From NCBI GenBank assembly GCA_013397935.1, contig VZRN01006293.1, forward strand, positions 730,512 to 794,511: a stretch of 64,000 nucleotides of DNA, in the 5' to 3' direction. The stretch comes from Dasyornis broadbenti (lineage: Eukaryota > Chordata > Aves > Passeriformes > Dasyornithidae). The position numbers were made by a program, and so were the translations under genes. Below, one piece after another: positions 33,211 to 46,447 of this stretch. The notes beneath the pieces were generated by a model, which was given only the letters and a program-made list of their open reading frames with translations, was not told where the DNA came from and did no database searches. Positions within the stretch are counted from its first letter, which is position 1, and each line of letters begins with the position of its first letter.

Positions 33211-36200
33211 ATACTGCAGTAAGAAGATTGAATTAGATAATCAACAGTGATGCCTTTTCAGCCCTAAAATCACACCCCAAACAAGATTAAAATAATAAAA
33301 AGCGGTTACCATTTATTGAAGGTCCTTCAGGTGCACTTATGGCAGAATGCATATGTGATAAAGGCTTCAGCACTTTTGACAAGAATCCCCAGTTAGAAAG
33401 TTCTGTTAATGAAGTAATTCCCCTCTTGGTTCGGCTCCCTACTGAAGCCTCCCCCTTGCTTCTAGCCCCACACTGTTTATGTCTAAATACATGGGAAAGT
33501 GATATGGCCTTGGTTCACTGAAGAAGCAAGATTAGAATAGGATTCCAGGAATGTGGTTGTCTAACCTAACAGGGTAGTTAGCTGAGAAACTATATAACTA
33601 TACAATAATAGTCTAGAGAGCTACAAATATATGAAAAATATATAAAAAGCAAAAATCTTTTGGCCTCAGAAGTTGCAAAGCAATGGTTAGAGACAATGTT
33701 TAGGAATTTCTAAATGATTCAACTTCTATTCCTAGTACTAAATATCATTTTAAATTTGAATAAATCTCTTAGTTTCTGTAGTTGTCCCATATGTAATATC
33801 TCAATAAACACACTCAGCTAACTAATGAGTTTTTCTGGCATCTGTTCCTCTCCTTTTTATGCTGTGTCTAAGTAACTGTTGTCCAGACAGCAAAGTATTA
33901 ACTCCAATCTGCAAACTATCAAGTGTCCTTAATTTAGCTCACAAAGTTAACCACTAGTCCACCTGTGAAAATGTCAAGATCTTTCAAGATTTATAAATAG
34001 TTTAACCATCTCAGAGGACAGTGTGTTTCTGTTATAGATCCTTATTTTGTTCCTTTTTATGAGTCATTGTATTTTTCAGTGAGAGAGTGTGTTGCTGCAG
34101 CATATGAGAATAGTTATCACATTTGGAGCAGATATGAACAGCATGTACTTAGTATCAGTTTTCCCTTTGTCCTCACATGCTCTGAGCACATGAGATGTTG
34201 TAAGTGGAGATTGTCTGAAAAGGAATGCTCCCCCTCTCAGCAGGACTATAAACAAGACAGCATGCACAGGCAGTATTTGTGGCTGTGATGCTCTCTCATG
34301 ACAGGGAACATGTGAAGGTACATAGCCAATAAGCAACTGTATCTATTTGCTCCCATTTTCAAACTGCCGTGTTCTTCTTTATTCTAACTTCACTGGAGCA
34401 CTAGGGTGCAGACAATATTTCAAACTATGTCCCACTGCACCATGGAATGTGACCAAATCTGCTGCCTCGGAGAAGCATACAAATTTTTAGAGTCTAAGGC
34501 TCTCAGAGTACTTAAAGAGGGTACACACATGAGTCACTTCTCTTTGCTCACAGACAACCAGATTTTCTTCCCCAAAATTTATATTAGTTGGCTGCAAAAA
34601 AATGCCATGAAGTTGCATATGGCAACTGAAGTCCTGCTCACACAATGTGTATAGCCTAGAGGGAATTCAACCTTTAGCAAAGACAGTTAACACAGCTACA
34701 CCTGTTTTAGCCTCTATATTAACCAAGTTTCTCAATCATGTTATGATAACTCAACTGAGTTCCTGTAATTAAAAAAAAAAGAAAATGAAAAAACCCAAAC
34801 GCCACTCACAGCATATGCTTGTCAGGTTTCAATAAACTTTCACTGTGGCCTTTTCTAATTCTCTAACTACTTTGCAGGGAGTGTTTTGCTTAAGAGATTT
34901 GTAATCTCATCTGTTTCACTCTTCTATGCCAGCCAAGGGAAAGTAATTATCAACTTCTTGCCCTTTATAGATTGAATTTAGTGTCTCAGTTCAAATGAAA
35001 TTCACCCCAGAAAGACACCATGGCTCTAAATTACTTATATTCATTGTTCTGTTGAGGAAAAAGTATACTGGAAGTTTTACTGTCTATGATAACTGATGGT
35101 AAAATCACACTCTAGTGAAACTTGATTTTCCTTCATGAAGCCAATAAAAGTGCCAATAAAAGTTCATAACGCTTGCATCAGCAACAAAATACAGGCCTTC
35201 AATACTTTGCACTGAAATAACTTAAATTCTGAAATCAGTTTGCATTTATTTTCTGAAAAACTGTTACTTCAAGGATTTTCCAGAAAGTCTGTATGCACAG
35301 ATAATAGTTGTAGTCTCTCTTGTAGACTGCCTTCTGTTATAATGCAGAGGACACATAACTCATTATGCAATAATAACACGGATTGCTTCATTTTGAACTA
35401 AATCACAAATGCGATTAATATGACAGTGTCTTGGAAGATCAAAAAGTTGAGAGAAAGATAGCGGAATAATCAGATAATGAAACTAGCAGGCCTTGAAAGA
35501 ACATCATTAAAGTGCATTTAAGATTACTTGAAAAGAAATATTGATAAACTCTTCTTCTTCTGTTTTCTAATGCACTAAATTTGACAACTAGTTCATCTGG
35601 TTTTTTACAGTATGGGAATATACTCTGCCTGGAAAATGTCATAAGCAAAGGAAAGCTGTGTCTGGCATTTGCACAGATAAAAAAGCTGTTCTTTGCAATC
35701 TTCATGGAAATGCAATATTATTTATTATACACTTCTAAAATAATTTTCAGAAGACAGCGGTTTTTTGCTTGCATGAAAAATCCATGAATGTACAAAGACA
35801 TACAAAAAGAAGCAAAATGCAAAATTATCTGAACAGATCTCTATAAAAACTATTATTTTGAAATTTTGTCAGCTCAGTAATCCTGCTTGACTTAAACTGA
35901 ATGAAACATTAAAATAAAAAGAGGGCCTTTCAATTTCAACAGTTTCAGCTAACCAGAAAGAATGTTATGCCTAAGGAACACTGAGAAATGTAAGCATTAG
36001 TTGCAAGAGAAAGAATGGTTCTTCAGATAACTGTTCCAAGTTCTGCTCTGGGGACTAATAACTAACTGATTGTTATTAATTTGCATGGTCTCCAGTCCAG
36101 TTCCTACTGGACACATGTTCAAGCCAGAAAAAGAACACCTTGCCATAACTAGTATTCTTGTTCAAAGTTTCAGGAAAGTGTCCAAGATTGACTAGATCCA

Positions 36201-36733
36201 GGAAATTCTGAATTCAAACCCTACTCTCACAAACAGTTTCTGTGCTGGGGCAATGTGGGTGTATCACAGTGTTGCTGATGAGGTGTACCTGTTCTGCCTC
36301 AAAAATTCTCTCTTTAGAAAAACCACTCTCAAATTTTAAATGGCTGGTACAAAATCCTGAAGAATCAGTATTCCTCTGATTTTTTCAGAAACAATATATC
36401 AGCAACAGCAAAAGACTTTCTGTTGATGTTTCAAGCACAGCATCAGAATCTCGCACTTTTTTTTCCCACTATGTGTTATGACAAAGAAATAAGCTTCAGT
36501 TCACTGCACTTTTGTGAATGGCAAGAAAATAATTACATATTGACATGAAGGACCTATAGCAGCTGGAATGAGATGGAGAATTTAAGTTAAAAATAGCAGC
36601 CTAGTAACAGTATGGTGCTATATTTGTGAGTCTTATGCTTTGTTTGTTAATAGAAACTCTTGTCTGTGACATTTGTGGAAGCAGAAGTTTTAATCTCACG
36701 GGAGCTTTGACGTCACTTCTAAAGTACATGGTT

Positions 36734-36787
36734 ACTTCTTATGTTGTAAAGTAGCTGTTCACTTCTCATGTTGTAAAGCAGCTGTTC
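36734..36787. repeat. 27-bp tandem duplication
   Basis: Two adjacent 27-base units, 36734-36760 and 36761-36787, both start ACTTCT and end AGCTGTTC, with two mismatches. It looks like a replication-slippage duplication. Confidence 0.85.
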
Positions 36788-37865
36788 ACATTACCAAAAT
36801 AAGAAGAGCATAGTTAGTTTGTATTTGGGGCCTTAATGCATTTTAGTTGCATACAGATCAATAAATAGATGCCTTAGACCACTTCATTAAGAGATCTTAA
36901 GGAGATTTTAAAACTCTTTATACTTATAGTAATTTGTGTGAGCCTCAGGTGACCTTCTCTAAGCAGGCCTGATTTACAAACTGAGCCTAAACGTCACTTT
37001 AGGTTAGGAAGGAAAGAAAAAAAATTGTGAGGACACCATCTACTTTAAAGGATATTGGCAGCTCTATGTAAAATAAAACAAATCTCTCTTCCTGTACAGG
37101 ATGTTTCCTTAGGAATACATTGGGAACAGCTCTACTTCCCAGTCAACAATAAACCAGTCCGAAAAAAGCATACTTGAAAAGAAAGGAAGTATGCAGCACG
37201 GTACATGACGCAAGCCTGGGTGTAAATGAGAAACTATGAATCACTAGTACAATTTGCCATTACTGCTGCTGCAGTGACAGACCAATGCATAACAGCAGTG
37301 AAACTCCCCAGCTCATTCTAAACTCGCAGTGCCCCAGGTTTCATTATAATTTCAAAATGCAGAGGAAGGTCATGGCTAAGCATCTCAGGTTTTCCACATG
37401 CATGTTTTCTGAAATAATATTTCAGAAAGACATGTTCAAAGCTCCCTATTTACTAAGGCTAAAGACTTCCATCTATGTCTGAGTTTGCTATTCAGGACTA
37501 GCCCTGTTGCAACAGGACAAAAAGACTTCAGCAATACACAGTCTTCAGCTGGTCATTTCAATCCAGCAAATTTCTCACTCTTCTAGCACTTTTACTGCTC
37601 TCTTTAAAATGAACACACATTTTAATGGCAAAAAAGACGCATTTATACACATTTCTCATGGGAAATATTTTCTGCTACACAGTATGAGATTGATACAGGG
37701 AGACAACCTTATGATTCCTGATAAGATTATGGTTCTTTTCTGAAGATAAGTTCACAATAGTGAAACTCGAGATTTATCACTGACTTGTGTATCGCTGTTT
37801 TTTGCAATGATGAAATGGCTGGAAGGCAAGTAATATGGGACACCAGAATGTTGGATAAATATAAT

Positions 37866-37901
37866 TTTATTACTAAAATTATACTGAATTTTAGTAATAA
37901 A
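37866..37901. repeat. Perfect 15-bp AT-rich inverted repeat
   Basis: The arm 37866-37880 (ending TACTAAAATT) pairs perfectly with 37887-37901 around the loop ATACTG. It is AT-rich, so it could extrude as a cruciform. No function inferred. Confidence 0.75.
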
Positions 37902-38263
37902 TATATCTATATTAGGGTATGAATCCCAAAATATTTACAAGCTAAAAGCATTTCAATATTTTTGACAACAACCCCCTATATTAAAGTAGCGTTTCTATTT
38001 CTAGGTGCATATACAATCAGGTAACTTGTTAAATGCAATATATTTCATACAATGGCTGGTATTTTAAAATACATCCAGATACATCAGGGATTATCTTATT
38101 TTTGTCAAAGCAGAGAATATTGTTAATAATTTATTTACATTAAAATGAATTCCTCATTTTCTCTACCATTGACTAATCTGAATAATCTGTGCACCGAAAA
38201 CTGGCCATTGTGTTTCTCATACAAGTACTCTTATAGCCATTTATGTGTTTTCACTTAAGACGG

Positions 38264-39327
38264 TGTGCTGGTTTTTGGTAGTGGAGGGGCCATAAAGATG
38301 GCCTCTGTGAGAAGCTGCTAGAAGCTTCCACCATGCCCAGCAGAGCCAGTCCCTGATGGTTCTGAAAATGGACATGCTGCTGGTCAAAGCTGGGCCAGTT
38401 AGAGAGGTTGGTTATGCCTCTGTGATAACATAATTAAGAAGAAAATCAAAGCAAAGGGGACAAAGTTTTTTCTAGCCAGAGAAGAGGAGGAGGTGAGAAC
38501 ATGTGAGGGAAACAACATGGAGACGCCAAAGTCAGTGGAGGAGGAGGGGGAGGAGGTGATTCCAGGCACCGGAGCTGAAATTCCTCTGCAGCCTGTGTTG
38601 AGGACCATGGTGGAGCTCTGCTCCTGCAGCCCATGGGGTCCATGGGGGATGCAGAGATCCACTCCCAGCCCATGGGAAGGTGCCCACACTGGAGCAGGTG
38701 GATGCCTGGAGGAGGCTGTGATCTAGTGGAAGACTTGGTGGAGAGAGGAAGTCCCTGCTTGCAGGCTGGAGCAGCCTGTCCTTGGAGGACTGCACCCCAT
38801 GCTCAAGGAACACACGCGGCGGCCGTTCTGGGACAGCTGTCTGGCTGTGAAAGGGGCTCACGTTGCAGCAGTTTTGGGAGGACTGCTGCTTGTGAGATTT
38901 GGACCCGCACTGGAGAAGTTCACGGAGAACTGTCCCCTGTAGGAAGGGACCCCACAGCACAGCAGGGGAAGGACTCCTCTCCCTGAGCAGCAGAAGATGA
39001 TCTCGGTGATGAACTGACCAAACCCCCCCACATCCTGTTCCCTGCGCTGTGGGTGGGAAGGAGGGAGGGTTTGGGTGCAAAAATGATGTTTTAAGGGCTT
39101 ATTTTACTTCTCATTATCCTCCCCTGAATCTGCTAGTAATAAATTCACTTTGTAACTCTAAGTTGATCCTGTTTGGCCCTTGAAGTGTTATCTCCCAGTC
39201 CTTATCTCAACTTGTGACCCCTTCATTAAAAGTTTTGTTTCTCGCCTCTGCCCATCTGTGGCAGGGGAGAGTGAGTGAGAGGCTTTCGTGGGTGCCTGGT
39301 GTTTGGCCAGCATCAAACTACGACACA
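38264..39327 (+). mobile_element. Solo LTR, plus orientation, about 1.06 kb
   Basis: It starts TGTGCTGGTTTTTGG and ends 'catcaaactacgacaca'. A poly(A) signal AATAAA lies at 39138-39143, followed by 'ctcgcctctgcccatctgtg' and 'gtgcctggtgtttggcc', the standard 3' end of this avian LTR type. It matches the minus LTR at 17271-18359 over most of its length when reverse complemented. No gag, pol or primer-binding sequence flanks it, so it is a solo LTR. The long frames inside it on both strands (for example 38532-39080 minus and 38633-38986 plus) are GC-rich LTR sequence by chance, not genes. A clean target duplication was not visible. Confidence 0.85.
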
Positions 39328-42300
39328 GGGAAATAATGTATAGGTTTACTAAGCATTTTGAATGTATCTTGTGGTCTGAAGTTCTCATTAAGAAAATGAA
39401 GGTTGGAAAACTTTACTTGCCTTGGTCATCAATTCTTCCAGGGAAATACTTGGTTAAAAAAAATGCTCACACACAGCTCTATGTATTTCAAACACAATCC
39501 TAGTATTATGTGACAAATTATATATAATCAAGAAAACACATCTTAAAAATTCTGCTGAATTCCCATTCATGATGATTTTGTGTTCTGCTAACTCATTACT
39601 GAATCCTTTATGCAAATTTTTTTGCTGTGAGAATCATAGTTAACAACTTTTCTGTTTTCCCACTACATATTTAGCAACTAATGACTTTAAAGTGTAAGGT
39701 GCCTATACGGCACTATCTACTAAGCAAACCATCAAGCAGACCAAGTCTCTTGCCAGATCTTTAATCACAAAAGAATCATAACATTGTTGATACTTGACTG
39801 TGCCACACCATATGCCCAAAAGACTGGGAAACATGGCATTTAATGCATAATGATGCATCATAAATTATGTTCTGTCAATCGAACGCTGGGAAGAAATTTT
39901 GGCTTTGATATTTTTGCTTACTACAAGGAAGCCAGCAGTGTCAGCAGAGGATTAAAAATGTGTAAATTCATGTGAATGGATAGAACTACCACTTGTTAAT
40001 GTCCAGAAGTACGTCACAGAGTCAAATAGTTGAACAGGAAAGCATATTTTAAAAGCTTTACTACTGAATAAAGCTGATATAATAGATGTTACAAAATTTG
40101 GTTGCAACTTAAATTCTAATTTTTCTAGAGCATAAAATTTACCAGATAAGTGATGAATACTCCCAGGCACTTTTTATTATAACAGTGAATAACCTACAGA
40201 TACATTTTTACACACAAGCCTGGAAGATTGTTGCACACCATTCATATCTACTGCCACAGCAAGACTGAAGGGAATTTTGAGCATTTATATATTTGATAAT
40301 TTAAGAGCAGCAGAGTTACCATGTCTTCTGGTTTAAAGTTTATCTAAAAGTAGTTGAGGGAATTGTTGGTTATTATGGATGTATGCATACAACGTCATAA
40401 AGAAGTATATAATTTTGATTTCTTCTTGCTTGTGTGTTGTGATTCTACTGTCTCATCTGAAAGGTTGCATCACTTGTCTACAAGCAGAATGATTTCTAAA
40501 TTACTGTTCTAGCTCCTGTGCAAAAAACTTAACATGGAAAGAGTTGCTGAAAAGTTTTAAATCCCAGCAATAACACTACATATATCAGCAAGCAAAATTA
40601 GCCTGCTCCTGAATCAAAATGTTGTGTTATAAAGCTCAACCAAAGTAAATAAAATAATAATAAATAGGATATAACTGGTGCCAATATTTATACCATAACA
40701 GAAATATCTTTTTCAGGTATCTGTCTGTTAATTACATCTACCCAAGTGATGCAAACAAACAAACAAAATGCAACAATTTCTTTTGGGATGTAGAAATCAG
40801 CCAATTTATTAAACAATATACTATAGTACGTTTCATGTAAAGATCTCAGTGTAATGTGGAATCATTAAACAAGTCTCGTATTAGAATCTTGTGGTTGTTT
40901 TTTCTTCCCAGTATGAGTTAAGCAGATAATTTCTTTGCATCTTTGAAAATCTTTCTCAGAAAATTTAAATGATAAATTCATATGAGTTAATAATAAACCT
41001 GCACTGTACAGGTTTCCATTAGAACCTGAAATCTGACAAATTTTTTCAGAAAGATTTCTTGATTTCCTCTGGCAAGAAGAGTAGAGTTAAAAAGAAAATA
41101 CCTACAGACAGATTTTTATGAATCCAAGTATATTCTAGGAACACAAATAAAAGTCTTTACATGTGTTCAGGACTCTGCAGATCACAATGAAAATGTGAAC
41201 TGCTGTAGATTCTTTGCTAATTCAGAGCTTAGAAAATTCAGCAAATTTAGGTAGCAGATTCTTCAAAAAACTTCATGTGTCCTGTAAGTTTGAAAGCCTG
41301 TGATATATGACTATGACACATAGAGGAAATTGGTGCTGAGAAATATTGTAATATGTCCTCTATCCTCTAAATAAGTCAATAAATGTAGGCAATTGAAGGT
41401 TAATGTGCACTTTAAAATTTCTTTTTGTATTTAGTGTTGATTTCATAAAGTATTCTCTCTCCCCAACTCCACCTGTCCTCATTTGAAAAGTTAAGCAAGT
41501 AGCCAGCTTTTCCATGTTGTCAAGAACTGAAATGTTTTCTATATCAATTCAGATTTTCCCAGGTAAAGAGGCTATTGGCCAAATCTAGGAGTTATGGATA
41601 TTGTCACCCATAAACTCCTCCAAAGTTTATTTGCCAGTTGCATCGTGAAGAAAGGACAGTCAGTTCCTTCTGTGTTGTCTTTGCTAAGCTTTTTTGTTCC
41701 ACTTCTGGGTGAATCACTTTTAGGAGAGTCAGCATGGAACCAGTTTCAACATTGTGTATGATGGCTTCGAGGACTGTCTTCTGCTCTGTATCACATTAGT
41801 GAGCCAAATATTTACATGCCTTCTTGGCTTACACTTCATGATACTGCCTATTTTGGCCACTAGATTTGGAATTTGCCTTTGTTATTGTATCGTAAAACTG
41901 TAGTTCATTACAACTATTTTTGCAGTAAACTCTGTGTCAGTGTGAAGAAAGACTATACTTGTGGCACTTCTTAATTTCCTATATCCACTAAATACTGTTT
42001 CTTGGTATAAACATCAGACTTCCCTACAGTCTGGATTATGCCAGAAAATTCTTTACAAACAACAATGATGTTTGTAGAGACTAGAAACTGCAATTCATAT
42101 ACAAATGAATCTTAGAATTAGACAGAGTGGAGAAAGAAGAGAAGCAGGGGAGTCTAGCTGATGTGCCAGCCTAGGCATCCTATATTAATGTGGCAGTGTG
42201 CTAAGAAAAGAAAAGAAACAAACAAACCAAAATAAAGAACATTGACACAATCATGGGGTCTACGTTACACACAACATATATGGCAGATGTATATCTCATG

Positions 42301-43409
42301 CAAGCATGCAGATAAATAAAACAAGCGTGAAACTCTGCTTTTCTTTACCAGCTTAAAATGATCAGCTCACTAATGTCAGCTGCAAGTTACAGTTTGAGTG
42401 GGTGCCAAGGAGGAAACCCTAAAAGAACACAAACAGCATTCTGCGAATGTTACTTATGGTACCATAGAAGATGTTGCAAGGATTAAAATGGAAAAAATAT
42501 TTCCTTTCACACTAATTTTTTTTTTCTTTTCTTTTTGCAGATTCCTTTCCTTAGAATTGAAGAAGTTGTGTATCAATTTAGTTAAAAAAAAAAAAAACCA
42601 CCAAACAGCAAAAAACAGGGAGGCTCAAAAAATAATTCTGCTTGTTTCCCCAGTTGCAATCATACAGTCTAACAGCAGATATTATATCTCCCTAAAAAAA
42701 TTGAATTTATCATATCCTGAGACTATAACCGCCACTTACAGAAACATTATTATAAAAGATAAAGTACAGCAGAGGCAGAGTTAGAGAACTGTGGAACTCA
42801 CAACTCGGGTGAAAAGACACAGTCCAGGTAGCTACTGGCTGGAAGGCAGTTCTTGACATGGAAAGAAATAGGAGTCTTCTTTTACAAAAGCAAGTTTTGA
42901 TAGTGCAGTTCTCATTAACTACAAATGCTAGTTGATATAAGTGAAAATGTTAGTAGAACTTTAAATTTCTATTACAAATGTTACATTATAGTTATCACTT
43001 TCTAGAAATTACTGCAGCTTTTTGATTAAACAGGCCTTGCATTTTATCAAGTAGTTAATAAAAATGTGATGTCAACTGAATCACGTGAATTTCACTGAGT
43101 GTCAAAATAGCAAATTCGGAGCATACATAAATTCTGAGCCCGTCCACAACCTTAAGTTCCAATAATTGGTTTACACTGGGGTAAAAGTCAGCCATGGCTC
43201 TGGCTTTTCCCAGCAGCAAGCAGCCGCTCAGATGCTGGGGAGCTGGTTTGAGCCCTTCCATTCTCACCAGCAGACTGGTTCTGTACCACTCTAATTTACC
43301 CCTCAGCTCCTAATCTCCCAGGCTAAACCACCAGTACTCAGTTCCCTACAACAACAAAGTATCTTGGACAAGAAGAATGTTGTGGCCTTGAACACAGAGA
43401 AATAAAATC
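39328..43409. other. Non-coding; unique AT-rich sequence
   Basis: No repeat or gene recognised. A 128-codon frame at 42398-42784 runs through T and A homopolymers and is likely chance. Confidence 0.5.
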
Positions 43410-43535
43410 AAGATGTAGATGTGGCACTTAAGGACAAGGATAAGCGGTGAACTTGGCATTGTTGGGTTAATGGTCAAGCTTGATGATCTTAGAGGTCTTT
43501 CCCAACCTAAATGATTCTATACTTCTATGATTCTA
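43410..43535 (+). mobile_element. CR1 LINE 3' tail
   Basis: 'gatgtagatgtggcacttaa', 'gaacttggcattgttggg', 'cttgatgatcttagaggtc' and 'cccaacctaaatgattctat' form a short, severely 5'-truncated CR1 of the same 3'-end subtype as 1352-2183. Confidence 0.9.
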
Positions 43536-46332
43536 AGAAAAAGGAAAACAGCGTGCAATTTTTTCATCCCATCGTATAATCTTCACTCACATAGTGCTTT
43601 ATGAGTGGAGATTGCATATACCAGCACCACTTTAAAAGCAGTGCCAGTATGAAAAAAACATGCTCTGAATTTTTTACATTTAATTTAAAGATATTTTGCA
43701 CTGGCACACTAGTTTATAGAGGTCTTACAATAAATTAGAATCGCTGTAACTATTTATAAACACATTCAGTTAATTTGTAAAGAAAAGGGATAAATTCATG
43801 CAGCAATGGGAAAATTAAGTCTCAAATGGAACGGAATTTTTCTGAATGTTCATTGGGAAGATCTCAGTTCAGTTAAAGTTTCTGATATCTCTGTGATGAT
43901 TTATTGAGGTGAAAAATTACCAGAGTGATGAACCAACACATTTAAATTTCAGTTGTAAAATCAGTAGCAAAATCTAGACTTCAACAAGTTTTAAGTAGAT
44001 TATGTTCATCTTAGGTACAACTCACCAATATATGCTTCTATGGACTTTTTAGTTCCATTTTCTACTTTTACTGCAAGATAGTAATCAAATATTTATATGA
44101 GGTGAATTTTATAGGCTAAGATTTAATCTGGTAATTTTCATCATCTTTTTCTACACCTTTAGACCTGGTTATTAATAGTTTTCTATATTGAACCATGAGC
44201 CTGAAAGTAATGATATAACCTGAGATGGTGAAACATTTGTACAAAAGCTTCACATTCCATTTATCTGAAAGTCTAGTCATGAGCTGTGGAATAAAACCCA
44301 ACAGACTTTTGTGTTGATTGTCTCAATGTGAAAAGATAAGCTCTCAGTGCCTTCTCAGACAATGAAGTTGGCAGAAGCTTACAGTAACTCAGGCCAAATT
44401 TAAACTGTTATTTTTCATAAAACGTGAGAGGTTTTGGGATGACCTTTAGATTTCACATTGTAAAAAATTAAAAAATATAAAAAGTTCCTCACACAACTGC
44501 TCATGCAACACATTTAACTTTTTCATCACAAATAAAAGATATTTTTGTTACAGTTGGTTATTGCGTACCATTATGTGAAAGTAGATGATGACACTTCTTT
44601 TTGCATGCCTCCCTGGTACCTGAATTACTTCCAAATTTTTAGCTGATTAGAGCCCACAAAATGCTCCTCACAACTTTACTGACCATTCAGCCCTCATGTG
44701 CATTAGATTGAAGCAACCAATTCATCAGCATAGATTTGTTTTCTGAGGAGTTTCTACTTTATTTTGTGAAAGTGATTGGCTTGTCTAAAATTATGCAATA
44801 CGTAGTCTGTGAGAACGTCGTTGTTATGGCCTCTGATAGTTCAGATAGTGCTGAGAGACTCTCTTTTCTAGTCACACATTGAGAGTTGTGCAGCATAACA
44901 TTAAATGAAAGCTATAGGATGATTCTAGTCTGTCACCCCCTTCTTTACAAAGGTCTTTTAGATGTTTAAACTCTAGTCCATAGCTAATAAGTGAATCCAC
45001 CTCCTTCTAGTAAGTTATTCAATGGAATCACAACCCTGGTACTTGTATCCCTGCCTTCTATTAAGGACAATGACCTATGAGAAATATAACACTCACAAAA
45101 CACTGCATGGCTCTTATTGATGGATTGGAGAAACATACACATATGATCAGTCTAGCTATATAAATGACTTAGCTTTTTTTTGCTATATTTCTTTAGGGGA
45201 TCAAACACTCATCTCTGTCTTTCTGTAGGGCTTTGAAAAGGATGAAATGAGTCTTGGCCTCAATGCCTGCTCCACAGTCCTGGTGCCACAGCCTGGATGA
45301 GGAACTAGACTGCACCTTCCTCTAAGCATGGTGAAGCTACTGCTCTAGAGTGTACACCTCTAACAGGTACAAACTGACCCATCCCCAACTGTTCCACACG
45401 GCCTTTGGGCATTGACATCCTTTTCACACCCATTTCTGCAGGCTTTACTTAGGGAATATTTCCCACAATAGACAGTATGTGTATGTTTATGGCATTCCCA
45501 ATTGGAAGTCAGCATTGGTTAATCGATTAAAGGGTAAGAGCTGACAACTAAAAATACATTTATAATGCAGAGGGGAGAGCCCTTCAAAGAGATAAAGAAC
45601 ACATATAAATATAGAAGCAGCTGTTGCTATATTTGATAAAATTAGTGTATTCCTCATTCATGAGCAAAATTTCAAAGTAACAAAAAATGTAAATGAAGTG
45701 AGATAAAAAGAAGAAAGGGAGTTAAAGCCAGAGTAAATGAAACATAAATAACCTGTTTAGAACTTGCAAGAAAACCCAAAAGCTACTATTTGTTAAAATG
45801 CATAGGATAGAAAATTAAAACACATGGGGTAAATAATCTATAACTTCATATCTGTATTACTAAAGCACATGCTTAACTACACTGGTAAATCAGCTGCATT
45901 TTACAGGCTTGCGCCCTTAACATATAATAATAAACACAAATTCACAACTATTTCAGTGTCTTGTCAGTCATCCATTCTGACAATTATGCCACTGTCTTAA
46001 TCTTCCATTTCTCCCTCAGCCTCTCTGTGTCTCTGTTGCCATACTGGTGCATAAGCTTACTCGAATTTCTAGCTTACAAAATCTCTCATTTTTTCTTTCA
46101 AATATCTCCTAGTACTCCCTTCTTAAACTAACGTGCCAGATGACTCAACAATAAATGTCCCAACAATCTAAAATTAAGTCATTGTGTCTCTAAATACCAA
46201 AATCAAGTAATTGCCTAAGCATATTGCTGCAAATCTTATTCTTTTCATGTTCAACAGCTCTGTACAGCTAATTATCCTCATTAATTGAGTAATATCTGAA
46301 ATTAGAAGGTAAGCTCTTTGAGATATGGGTAA
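43536..46332. other. Non-coding; unique sequence
   Basis: No repeat recognised. A GC-richer patch at about 45229-45480 follows a splice-acceptor-like sequence and is discussed among the findings. Confidence 0.45.
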
Positions 46333-46447
46333 TATCATAGAATCATAATATTACCTGGGTTGGAGGAGATCTTAATGATCATTGTTCCAACCCCCTTCCT
46401 TGAGCAAGGACACCTTTCACTAGAACAGGTTGCTCAGAGATCTTGTT
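46333..46447 (-). mobile_element. CR1 LINE 3' tail, minus strand
   Basis: The plus strand reads 'tatcatagaatcataat', 'ctgggttggaggagatc', 'ttgttccaacccccttcc', 'aaggacacctttcactagaa' and 'caggttgctcagag', the usual reversed CR1 3' end. About 115 bases remain. Confidence 0.92.

Larger units (their letters stand above)
29237..38263. other. Non-coding; 9 kb without recognised repeats or genes
   Basis: Unique AT-rich sequence. I see no exon with convincing splice sites and no transposon. It contains two perfect hairpins (33183-33210 and 37866-37901), a 27-bp tandem duplication (36734-36787) and a 12-bp tandem duplication (35140-35163). The length without any CR1 or LTR is notable compared with the rest of the window. 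Confidence 0.5.

Noticed and set aside
38532..39080. 182-codon minus-strand open frame, longest in the window
   Set aside because: It lies entirely inside the solo LTR at 38264-39327. The related LTR at 17271-18359 has similarly long but different frames. GC-rich LTR sequence explains the openness; no domain is visible.
42398..42784. 128-codon frame with an acceptor-like tract at about 42520-42540
   Set aside because: The frame spans a T-rich run giving poly-Phe and an A-rich run giving poly-Lys. The pyrimidine tract looks like simple sequence, and no exon-like composition follows.
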